Assembly: GCA_031282925.1 (NCBI GenBank)
Contig: JAITCT010000046.1
Coordinates: forward strand, 1-9,504
Reading direction: 5' to 3'
Origin: Dysgonamonadaceae bacterium
GTDB taxonomy: Bacteria > Bacteroidota > Bacteroidia > Bacteroidales > Azobacteroidaceae
DNA length: 9,504 bases
In this document: one piece after another, positions 1 to 5,426 of the stretch
How positions within the stretch are numbered: the first letter of the stretch is position 1
Layout of the letters: the number at the start of each line of letters is the position of its first letter
Notes under the pieces: model-generated
What the model was told of the DNA's origin: nothing
Seen by the model: the letters and a program-made list of their open reading frames with translations, nothing else
Database searches by the model: none
Program-made: the position numbers and the translations under genes

Positions 1-12
1 GAGACAGGTATT

Positions 13-57
13 TTGTTTGTAATTGTTTTGTAATTAGTGCCTTAAAGTTACAAACAA
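13..57. repeat. 10-bp inverted repeat in gene-free left edge
   Basis: TTGTTTGTAA at 13-22 is the exact reverse complement of TTACAAACAA at 48-57, with 25 bases between. No T-run follows closely enough for a convincing terminator and no gene lies alongside inside the window. It may belong to a gene or element to the left. Function unknown; a 10-bp AT-rich match could be chance. Confidence 0.4.
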
Positions 58-128
58 CTTGCCTCTTTTCCAACTTTTTATCCTCCCAAATAGCTTTTTC
101 TTACATCGAACTCAGGTTGACAAATCAA

Positions 129-182
129 TTACGAATTACAGGGGGTGCGGACGGCGTAGGGGCGCACCTGCATAATTCGTAA
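129..182. repeat. Small palindromic interspersed element with GC-rich core
   Basis: The outer arms are TTACGAATTA (129-138) and TAATTCGTAA (173-182), perfect reverse complements. Inside is a GC-rich core with a second inverted pair, GGTGCG (144-149) and CGCACC (163-168). The AATTACGAATT arm motif recurs at 5389-5400 inside the transporter operon, and a related form is at 882-892. This suggests a repeat family of this genome rather than a local hairpin. The rest of 1-256 shows no credible gene. Confidence 0.55.
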
Positions 183-256
183 ATTTCCCCGGATTGCTGC
201 GCTGATGCTCCGTTCTCAATTTTCATCGCGGGGATAAATATTTCAAATATAAAGCG

Positions 257-777
257 TTACTTTTCAAATGTTCCAAATTACAATTCAAATGTTCCGGGTT
301 ACATTTGCATTGCTCCCGGTTACATTTAAAATGTTCCGGGTTACATTTGCATTGTTCCCGGTTACATTTAAAATGTTCCGGGTTACATTTGAATTGTTCC
401 CGATTACATTTAAAATGTTCCGCATTACATTTGCATTGTTCCCGATTACATTTAAAATGTTCCGGGTTACATTTGAATTGCTCCCGATTACATTTAAAAT
501 GTTCCGGGTTACATTTGAATTGCTCCCGGTTACATTTAAAATGTTCCGCGTTACATTTGAATTGTTCCCGATTACATTTAAAATGTTCCGCGTTACATTT
601 GAATTGCTCCCGGTTACATTTTAAATGCAACTCGGAACATTTGAATTGCTCCCGATTACATTTTAAATGCAACTCGGAACATTTGAATTGCTCCCGATTA
701 CATTTGAATTGTAACTGGGAACATTTTAAATGTAACTGGGAACATTTGCATTGTTCCCGATTACATTTTACATTTTT
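257..777. repeat. Tandem array of alternating 21-nt units (42-nt period)
   Basis: From 257 to 613 there are seventeen 21-nt units in exact register. From 299 they alternate strictly between form B (TTACATTTGAATTG, then CTCCCGG or a variant) and form A (TTACATTTAAAATG, then TTCCGGG or a variant). The first two units (257-298) are degenerate. From 614 the pitch changes to 22+20 and units become mixed in orientation: 715-735 matches the reverse complement of form A at 19 of 21 bases. Variation is limited to a few sites (GAA/GCA, GCTCC/GTTCC, CGG/CGA, GGG/GCG/GCA). Form A is quasi-palindromic (ACATTT, one base, AAATGT, bracketed by CCCGG and CCGGG), but end variants do not covary, so a conserved RNA stem is not supported. 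As 21 is divisible by 3, several frames stay open through it; this alone is not evidence of coding. Confidence 0.95.
745..776 (+). promoter_or_regulatory. Candidate promoter at array end
   Basis: TTTG at 745-748 is followed after 20 bases by TACATTTT at 769-776, one mismatch from the Bacteroidota -7 consensus TAnnTTTG and with normal spacing. Transcription would begin about 15-20 bases before the ATG at 800. Both boxes lie in array units, so the match may be a by-product of the repeat sequence. Confidence 0.35.
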
Positions 778-799
778 AATTCTTAAAAAAGGAAGATTT

Positions 800-876
800 A
801 TGTCGGATTGGATGCAACGTAATCACACAGCCCTGTATAATCAGGCTACACAAACCTGAACTATATGACCGTCCCC
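800..876 (+). pseudogene. Truncated 5' remnant of a MSDW/NH-type hypothetical protein gene
   Basis: A purine-rich GGAAG lies a few bases before ATG 800. The frame reads MSDWMQRNHTALYNQATQT and stops at TGA 857-859. Shifting one base at the stop continues as NYMTVP (859-876). Restoring a single G would make TGA into TGG-AAC and give ...QATQT followed by WNYMTVP, so a one-base deletion is the simplest reading. After about 876 the sequence turns into AATTCG-type repeat DNA and similarity is lost. From memory, Bacteroidota encode families of unknown function starting with a similar MSDW...NH.ALY.QA.QTW pattern; this identification is not confirmed by any search. It is most likely a decayed start fragment left by deletion or insertion. 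It could instead be a 19-residue leader peptide, which is less likely given the frameshifted continuation. Confidence 0.55.
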
Positions 877-893
877 CCTCCCGTAATTCGCAA

Positions 894-2651
894 TCATTCC
901 CCCTTCCGCTGCAAAGCAAAAAACAGTATGACCCGCTCGCCGTCGCGGGTTTTATTGTTATACTCGTCAAGCAGCGTAAACCGGTAATCATTGCCGTAAC
1001 GCCGGGAAAGTTTTTCAAAGCTCTCTTTCCCCGCCAAAAGGAAACCGTCCGAAGGCTGCTCTTTCTCAAAATTCCTGAAACGGTTATGCAAATAAAAATT
1101 CAAACCGTACAGATTGCTGTACTCTAATAAATTATTAGTAACAAACAGATTGTCTTCCCCGACAGGATATTTTTCCTGCAAACTTTCCGCATACGGTTTT
1201 ACGCTGATTCCGTTTTTATAAGCCGGAAGAAACACCCCGTCCAAAACCAGGTTCAAAGCCAGATAAACGCCAATCACAGCATACAGGACTTTTAAATTAT
1301 TTTTCCTCCCGGAATGCCTGAAAAAAACAAACAGCGAATACAGCAAAGTCAGCAACAGCAAAACATGCAGTATCGAAAAGCCTTGAAACGACTGCCATGT
1401 GCAGGCAATCGCATCCAAAGTCTGCTGCCGTTTCACGAAACAGGCGGTAAGCCATACCGGGTCTATAACCGGAAAAATCACCGTCAACAAAACGGTCAGG
1501 CTTACCATACAGGCAATGATGCAGATAAAAATATCGAAAACAAAAGAAATTGCAGGTTTCCTTTCCCGCAGATACAGGACATATTGCGCTATAAATATCG
1601 AAATAAACGGATAGGCCGGCATCAGGTAAACGCTTCTCTTGCTAACAGGGATGCAATAAAAAACAAAGATGACAATCGCCGCCACCGCCGAAAAAAGTTT
1701 GATTTTGTCCTGATGCACAAAAGAGTGCCAAAGCCATTTAATATTCGGACTTTTTTTTGAACAGTGAAGCCCGAACAGAGCAATGACCGGCAAAATCGTC
1801 CAGGGAATAAACCCCGCGGCAAGCGTTAACAAATTATACCACCAGCCTTCCCTGTGTCCCAAATCGTAATGGATATTCAAATTTTCCGAGCCTGCAAAAC
1901 GCCCGAAATTCTCCGCCCACACAATATCCAGAAATTCTTTACCTCCCTCCCGGTAAGCCGCCAGATACCAGATTAACGGAAAAACCAGAGCCGCCAGCGC
2001 TACCGGAATCAATCGACCCGCTATTTTCCGGATACTGTATTTCAGGAACAAAAGGTAAATGCCGAAAACAAGCAGGGGCAAAACAATCCCGACCGGCCCT
2101 TTGGTCAACGCCGCCAATCCCATGATAACGGCAGCCCAAACCGGAAAACCGCCCAGTTTGTTCCGTTCCTCCCACCGGAACAAACGGGTTAATGCCCAAA
2201 CAGTCAGAAAAGCAAGCAGCATATCCACGCGGGAAGTCATTGCCGCGCGATGCAACTCGAAAGAAGTCAGCAAAACAAGCGCCGACAAAAAAGAAACCTG
2301 TGATTTCAGGTTTTTACCGAAAAAAAGAAACGTGGTTACAATCAAACCCACAAACGCCAGGGCCGACGGAAGCCGAGCGGAAAAAGGCGTTACCTCACCG
2401 CGCGGCAAAGAAAAAACCGCCATTAACCAATGCGTTAACGGCGGTTTATAAGCAATTTCATCGGCGTATGCTTCCGGTAAAATCCACTGTTTTTTCTCCA
2501 GCATGGAAACGGCTACCGAAGCCTCGCGAGGCTCTCCCTTGGTGTAAAAGTCTCCTTTTCCGATCCACAAAACGACACTGATAAAAGTAATCAGAATCAA
2601 CAATATCATCGGCTTTTCCAGGTAAAAATACTGCAATGTCGGTGTACGCAT
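894..2651 (-). CDS. ArnT/PMT-like membrane glycosyltransferase (GT39/GT83 type)
   Basis: A 585-residue polytopic inner-membrane protein of the dolichyl-phosphate-mannose/ArnT glycosyltransferase class, which moves a sugar from a polyprenyl-phosphate carrier to lipid A, a glycan or a protein on the periplasmic side. Visible family marks: the first-loop motif GEPREA (residues 39-44, where many members have DE.RY), YKPPLTHW (68-75), SRVDMLL (140-146), LTKGPVGIVLPLL (182-194), ENFGRF (247-252) followed by H266 and WW (270-271), PW (283-284) and SKRSVYLMPAYP (337-348). About ten hydrophobic segments end near 475, leaving a soluble C-terminal domain of about 110 residues. Length is normal. ATG 2651 fits the promoter 85 bases upstream and a leader without Shine-Dalgarno; M15 is an alternative. 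It stands alone, with no arn or sugar-synthesis genes nearby, so donor and acceptor are unknown. No clear terminator is seen downstream. Confidence 0.9.
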   Translation of the reverse strand: MRTPTLQYFYLEKPMILLILITFISVVLWIGKGDFYTKGEPREASVAVSMLEKKQWILPEAYADEIAYKPPLTHWLMAVFSLPRGEVTPFSARLPSALAFVGLIVTTFLFFGKNLKSQVSFLSALVLLTSFELHRAAMTSRVDMLLAFLTVWALTRLFRWEERNKLGGFPVWAAVIMGLAALTKGPVGIVLPLLVFGIYLLFLKYSIRKIAGRLIPVALAALVFPLIWYLAAYREGGKEFLDIVWAENFGRFAGSENLNIHYDLGHREGWWYNLLTLAAGFIPWTILPVIALFGLHCSKKSPNIKWLWHSFVHQDKIKLFSAVAAIVIFVFYCIPVSKRSVYLMPAYPFISIFIAQYVLYLRERKPAISFVFDIFICIIACMVSLTVLLTVIFPVIDPVWLTACFVKRQQTLDAIACTWQSFQGFSILHVLLLLTLLYSLFVFFRHSGRKNNLKVLYAVIGVYLALNLVLDGVFLPAYKNGISVKPYAESLQEKYPVGEDNLFVTNNLLEYSNLYGLNFYLHNRFRNFEKEQPSDGFLLAGKESFEKLSRRYGNDYRFTLLDEYNNKTRDGERVILFFALQRKGE

Positions 2652-2672
2652 ATTCTTTTGGGTTTTATTTGT

Positions 2673-2717
2673 TTACCTGCATCTCCATGCAGGTAATTTA
2701 ATCCGGAGGATTAAATT
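2673..2717 (-). promoter_or_regulatory. Two adjacent perfect hairpins in the glycosyltransferase leader
   Basis: TTACCTGCAT (2673-2682) pairs perfectly with ATGCAGGTAA (2687-2696) across a 4-base loop. AATTTAATCC (2695-2704) pairs with GGATTAAATT (2708-2717) across a 3-base loop. The stems share two bases, so they compete slightly at the junction. Both fall in the 5' untranslated region between promoter and ATG. They could influence mRNA stability or translation, or be a small repeat insertion. No U-run follows, so a terminator or attenuator is not supported. Confidence 0.6.
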
Positions 2718-2735
2718 CTGTAAATTAACATGTTG

Positions 2736-2766
2736 CAAAAGTACGTAAAATAAGTAATATGGCAAA
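2736..2766 (-). promoter_or_regulatory. Bacteroidota-type promoter for the glycosyltransferase
   Basis: On the minus strand TTTG (2766-2763) is followed by a 19-base spacer and TACTTTTG (2743-2736), an exact match to the -33 TTTG / -7 TAnnTTTG consensus of the primary sigma factor in this phylum. Transcription should start near 2729, giving a leader of nearly 80 bases. Confidence 0.8.
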
Positions 2767-2810
2767 CGGATATACCGGATTTTTTATAAAATAAGGGACG
2801 GTTTTCGTAT

Positions 2811-3077
2811 CTTCGTGTCTTTGTGCCTTCGTGCCTTTGTGTTTAAAAAACCGGTTAATTCTTTTTTGAGGCGCTGTTTTTTTTATTGCAATTCATCCCG
2901 TCAGGGATTAAAGCCCGGTAGAAATGATTGGCACACCGGTTGGTGCGAGGATTTTCGTATCTTCGTACCTTTGTGTTTACAAAAAATTATTTAAACACGA
3001 AGACACTAAAGCACAAAGACACGAAGAAACTGTTCATACACGGGTTTCATATCTTCGTGCCTTTGTGTTTAAAAACC
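2811..3077. repeat. CTTCGTG / CTTTGTG repeat tracts in both orientations
   Basis: Forward tracts of alternating CTTCGTG and CTTTGTG ending in GTTTAAA or GTTTACA occur at 2811-2847, 2961-2980 and 3053-3073. An inverted tract, AAACACGAAGACAC through CACAAAGACACGAAG, lies at 2992-3026. The forward tract at 2961-2980 and the inverted one are about 11 bases apart and can form an imperfect hairpin; the inverted tract can also pair with 3053-3073. From memory, such tracts are scattered through many Bacteroidota genomes and are often mis-called as small HEDTKAQRHEE proteins. Confidence 0.8.
2827..2930 (+). repeat. Direct repeat, copy 1 (about 104 bp)
   Basis: Runs from CTTCGTGCCTTTGTG through ACCGGTTAATTC, a T-rich stretch, ATTGCAAT, the palindrome ATCCC-GTCA-GGGAT (2895-2908) and GGTAGAAA (2917-2924). 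Copy 2 at 3053-3154 is nearly identical, differing by a few substitutions and T-run length changes. The order of parts is conserved, so the composite was duplicated as one unit. Confidence 0.85.
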
Positions 3078-3154
3078 GGTTAATTCTTTTTTTGAAGTGC
3101 TGTTTTTTATTGCAATCAATCCCGTCAGGGATTAAAGCTCGGTAGAAAGGATTG
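3053..3154 (+). repeat. Direct repeat, copy 2 (about 102 bp)
   Basis: Second copy of the composite at 2827-2930. Its palindrome AATCCC-GTCA-GGGATT (3118-3133) is one pair longer than that of copy 1, and GGTAGAAA is at 3141-3148. Part of the same composite, AGCGCCTC through GAATTAACCG, recurs inverted at 3303-3327, matching 2852-2875 except for one extra base in the T-run. Confidence 0.85.
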
Positions 3155-3190
3155 ATTCCGCACCAACCGGGGGCATGTCAAAATCATGTT

Positions 3191-3263
3191 GCATCTCTAC
3201 GAGATGCCGGCTGGGGAAGGGATACATTCATTTTCTACCGAACTGTGCATCTCTGCGAGATGC
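3191..3263. repeat. Two REP-like palindromes, GCATCTC-N3-GAGATGC
   Basis: GCATCTC-TAC-GAGATGC at 3191-3207 and GCATCTC-TGC-GAGATGC at 3247-3263 are perfect 7-bp palindromes. GGTAGAAAA is present on the minus strand at 3239-3231, a few bases from the second palindrome. The ATCCC-GTCA-GGGAT palindromes at 2895 and 3119 have the same layout (palindrome, about 8 bases, GGTAGAAA) on the plus strand. This looks like one family of small palindromic repeats with different stems. Confidence 0.75.
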
Positions 3264-3423
3264 CGGTTTCATGTTCATCAACGTATATGCCTGAAAAAAA
3301 TTAGCGCCTCAAAAAAAGAATTAACCGTAACAAACCAATCCTGTTGCACAAAATATATGGATTGGTCATACAACAAAAAAGATATTTTTACGTCTATATA
3401 AGTTAAGAAAATGCTTTGAACGA

Positions 3424-4095
3424 ATGATAAAATTACAGCGAATCAATAAAACTTACCATAACGGAGCGCCGCTTCATGTTTTAAAGGGGATTAACCTGGA
3501 AGTCAAACCGGGGGAAATGATTTCGATTATGGGCGCTTCCGGTTCCGGCAAATCAACCTTGCTTAATATTTTAGGCATTTTGGACACCTGTGACGAGGGG
3601 AATTATTACCTGAACGGTATTTTGATAAAAGACCTGAGCGAAGCGCGTGCGGCAGAATTGCGGAATACGATGATCGGCTTTGTTTTCCAGTCCTTTAACC
3701 TGATTAATTTCAAAAATGCAATGGAAAATGTTGCCCTTCCGCTTTATTACCGGGGCACAGGCCGGAAAAAACGCAACCTGATTGCTTTGGAATATCTGGA
3801 TAAAATGGGCTTGAAGGATTGGGCGGATCATTATCCTAACGAGTTGTCGGGCGGACAAAAACAGCGTGTGGCCATTGCCCGCGCCCTGATTGCCAAACCG
3901 CGAATTATCCTGGCGGACGAGCCTACCGGCGCTCTGGACAGTAAAACTTCGGAAGAAATGATTCAACTGCTCAGGGAAGTGAACAAAGAGGGTATGACGA
4001 TGATTATTGTTACTCACGAACAAAGTGTTGCGGATGCGACGGATAAAATTATTCATTTAAAAGACGGTATTATTGAATTGATAATCGACAATTGA
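3424..4095 (+). CDS. ABC transporter ATPase (LolD/MacB-type)
   Basis: This 223-residue cytoplasmic ATPase energises the two permeases that follow. All nucleotide-binding motifs are intact: Walker [10 protein letters not shown] (37-45), Q-loop Q89 in FVFQSFNL, signature LSGGQKQR (141-148), Walker B IILADEP (161-167) with catalytic E166, D-loop GALD (169-172) and switch H198. Length and motif spacing fit the LolD/MacB/FtsE class, in which ATP hydrolysis drives mechanical transmission to the periplasm rather than transport through a membrane pore. It is a stand-alone domain, unlike Escherichia coli MacB where ATPase and permease are fused. ATG 3424 lacks a Shine-Dalgarno, as is usual in the phylum. 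It is the first gene of the operon, 27 bases before the first permease. Its last codons (IELIIDN) and stop lie in AATTGATAAT repeat DNA, so the C-terminus may have been reshaped by that repeat. Confidence 0.95.
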   Translation: MIKLQRINKTYHNGAPLHVLKGINLEVKPGEMISIMGASGSGKSTLLNILGILDTCDEGNYYLNGILIKDLSEARAAELRNTMIGFVFQSFNLINFKNAMENVALPLYYRGTGRKKRNLIALEYLDKMGLKDWADHYPNELSGGQKQRVAIARALIAKPRIILADEPTGALDSKTSEEMIQLLREVNKEGMTMIIVTHEQSVADATDKIIHLKDGIIELIIDN

Positions 4096-4100
4096 TAATT
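4076..4100. repeat. AATTGATAAT direct repeat over the ATPase stop codon
   Basis: AATTGATAAT at 4076-4085 recurs exactly at 4090-4099, with the ATPase stop TGA (4093-4095) inside the second copy. It resembles the ATTATCAATT filler in the next two operon gaps, in inverse orientation. Confidence 0.6.
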
Positions 4101-4122
4101 CCCAACCTTCAATTTTCATACG

Positions 4123-5379
4123 ATGTTTGATTTGGATAAATGGACTGAAATATTCGATACGATCCGGAAAAATAAACTGCGTACTTTTTTGACCGGACTC
4201 TCCATTTCATGGGGAATATTTATGTTTTGTTTCCTGCTTTGCGCCGGCAACGGACTGAAAAACGGCGTAACTTCCAATTTCGCAAGCCGTTCGGTAAACA
4301 GTTATGATTTTTGGGGACGCAGGACGTCCAAACCTTATCAGGGTTTTCCGGACAACCGCCCCATTAACCTTAATGAAAACGATTTAAGGCTGGCGAGGGA
4401 GCAGTTGCCCCAAACCGTTCATGTTTCCGGCAGGATAAGCACTGACCTTGAAGTCAGTTACAAAAGCGGCAGTACTTCCTGTTCTTTTCAGGGTGTAGAA
4501 CCCGAATACATGCGCATTAACGGTATAAAAATTTCGGACGGGCAGGGACGGTTCGTCAATGACATGGACATGAAAGAAAACCGAAAGGTAGCCGTCATTA
4601 ACCGGCGGGCAAAAGACGTTTTGTTCCGGGACAGCGCGGCAGTCGGCAAACAGGTGATTGCAGGCGGGTTAGGCTATACGGTAATCGGCGTTTTTACGGA
4701 AGATTCCTGGGGTAACGATGCCAAAGCCTACATTCCGTTTTCAACGGCTATGCTGCTGTACAACAAAGGAAGGGATATCGGGAGTATCCACTTTACGGTC
4801 AACGGCCTTGAAACAAAAGAAAAAAACGAGGTTTTTAAAGAACAGTTAAGGAAAAAACTGGCCGGATTGCATGTTTTTGACCTTGAAGACGAACGTTCGG
4901 TTGGTATATGGAGCAGATTGGAAGATTACCTGCAAACTCAAGGTATTTTTAACGGTATTTCGGCCTTTATTTGGATTATAGGAATCGGAACTTTGATTGC
5001 GGGCGTTATCAGTATCGGTAATATCATGCTGATAACCGTCAGGGAACGGACGCGGGAATTTGGTATCCGGAAAGCCATCGGCGCCAAACCTTCGTCCATC
5101 ATGGGGAGTATTCTGATGGAATCGGTGTTGATGACTTCCGTTTTCGGTTATGCCGGTATGTTTTTGGGCGTAGGCACAGGAGAATTGATAAATTCAATCT
5201 TGCTGAATTTGCCTCCCGAAGCCCAAGAGGTATCGCATATATTTCAAAATCCGACGATTGAAGTCAATATAGCCGTTGGCGCAATGCTGATTTTAATTGT
5301 GTCGGGCGTTTTGGCGGGGGCTTATCCGGCCTGGAAAGCGTCGCGGATTTCGCCGGTGATTGCGATGAAAGAGGAGTGA
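4123..5379 (+). CDS. MacB-type ABC permease, first of two paralogues
   Basis: A 418-residue inner-membrane permease with the four-helix MacB/FtsX layout: helix 1 near 22-42, a large periplasmic domain at about 43-275 (MacB_PCD type), then three helices near 276-305, 328-355 and 382-404 forming the FtsX-type domain. The diagnostic cytoplasmic segment LITVRERTREFGIRKAIGAK (303-322) follows helix 2, and the C-terminus AYPAWKASRISPVIAMKEE is typical. It should pair with the ATPase upstream and with the next permease as a heterodimer, moving a substrate from periplasm or outer leaflet into the adaptor-channel conduit. The ATG at 4123 gives MFDLDKW, matching MFDLDRF of the paralogue, which supports this start. 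Substrate unknown; peptides, lipids, antibiotics or other small molecules are all possible in this family. Confidence 0.93.
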   Translation: MFDLDKWTEIFDTIRKNKLRTFLTGLSISWGIFMFCFLLCAGNGLKNGVTSNFASRSVNSYDFWGRRTSKPYQGFPDNRPINLNENDLRLAREQLPQTVHVSGRISTDLEVSYKSGSTSCSFQGVEPEYMRINGIKISDGQGRFVNDMDMKENRKVAVINRRAKDVLFRDSAAVGKQVIAGGLGYTVIGVFTEDSWGNDAKAYIPFSTAMLLYNKGRDIGSIHFTVNGLETKEKNEVFKEQLRKKLAGLHVFDLEDERSVGIWSRLEDYLQTQGIFNGISAFIWIIGIGTLIAGVISIGNIMLITVRERTREFGIRKAIGAKPSSIMGSILMESVLMTSVFGYAGMFLGVGTGELINSILLNLPPEAQEVSHIFQNPTIEVNIAVGAMLILIVSGVLAGAYPAWKASRISPVIAMKEE

Positions 5380-5380
5380 G

Positions 5381-5420
5381 GGAATTGTAAATTACGAATT
5401 GCGAAAATTATCAATTGTCA
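5381..5420. repeat. AATTACGAATTGCG / ATTATCAATTG filler between permease genes
   Basis: The gap contains AAATTACGAATTGCG followed by AAAATTATCAATTGTC. The same two blocks, slightly changed, occupy 6681-6720, and AATTACGAATTA forms the arms of the element at 129-182. It supplies the in-frame TTG at 5415. Confidence 0.65.
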
Positions 5421-5426
5421 AATATA

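Larger units (their letters stand above)
2767..3423. other. Divergent intergenic region: mosaic of repeats, no credible gene
   Basis: Between the divergent glycosyltransferase and transporter operon lie at least three repeat families: CTTCGTGTCTTTGTG-type tracts, a 104-bp direct repeat, and short palindromes with a nearby GGTAGAAA. Open frames at 2924-3145 and 3186-3401 read the repeats themselves (for example HEDTKAQRHEE and the palindrome-derived MPAGEG) and look spurious. No convincing TTTG...TAnnTTTG pair was found just before the ATPase gene; TACCTTTG at 2966-2973 matches the -7 box, but the nearest TTG is 23 bases away. The operon promoter is therefore undefined. Confidence 0.75.

Noticed and set aside
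223..672. Minus-strand open frame reading CNREQFKCN repeats as a protein
   Set aside because: It begins at a TTG, has no ribosome site, and is open only because the 21-nt array lacks stops; other frames are equally open.
257..777. CRISPR array
   Set aside because: Units are contiguous with no unique spacers, and alternating forms differ only by substitutions. No cas genes are nearby.
831..848. Hairpin AGCC...GGCT as a terminator of the minus-strand glycosyltransferase
   Set aside because: The stem is short, needs a bulge, lies inside the remnant reading frame and has no T-run on the minus strand.
1314..1760. 148-residue plus-strand open frame inside the glycosyltransferase gene
   Set aside because: It lies antisense to a clear 585-residue membrane protein with intact family motifs and shows only low-complexity basic sequence.
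2924..3145. 73-residue open frame (KHEDTKAQRHEE)
   Set aside because: It translates the inverted CTTCGTG tract and part of the direct repeat; there is no start signal and the content is repeat-derived.
3186..3401. 71-residue open frame over the palindromes
   Set aside because: Its first half is the two GCATCTC palindromes and the rest runs through the inverted repeat block; no ribosome site or family resemblance.
3395..3423. Promoter just before the ATPase gene
   Set aside because: TAAGTTAA at 3399-3406 has two mismatches to TAnnTTTG and no TTG at the right distance.
5415..5426. TTG 5415 as the start of the second permease
   Set aside because: ATG 5427 aligns with the paralogue start, and the TTG lies in ATCAATTGTC filler.
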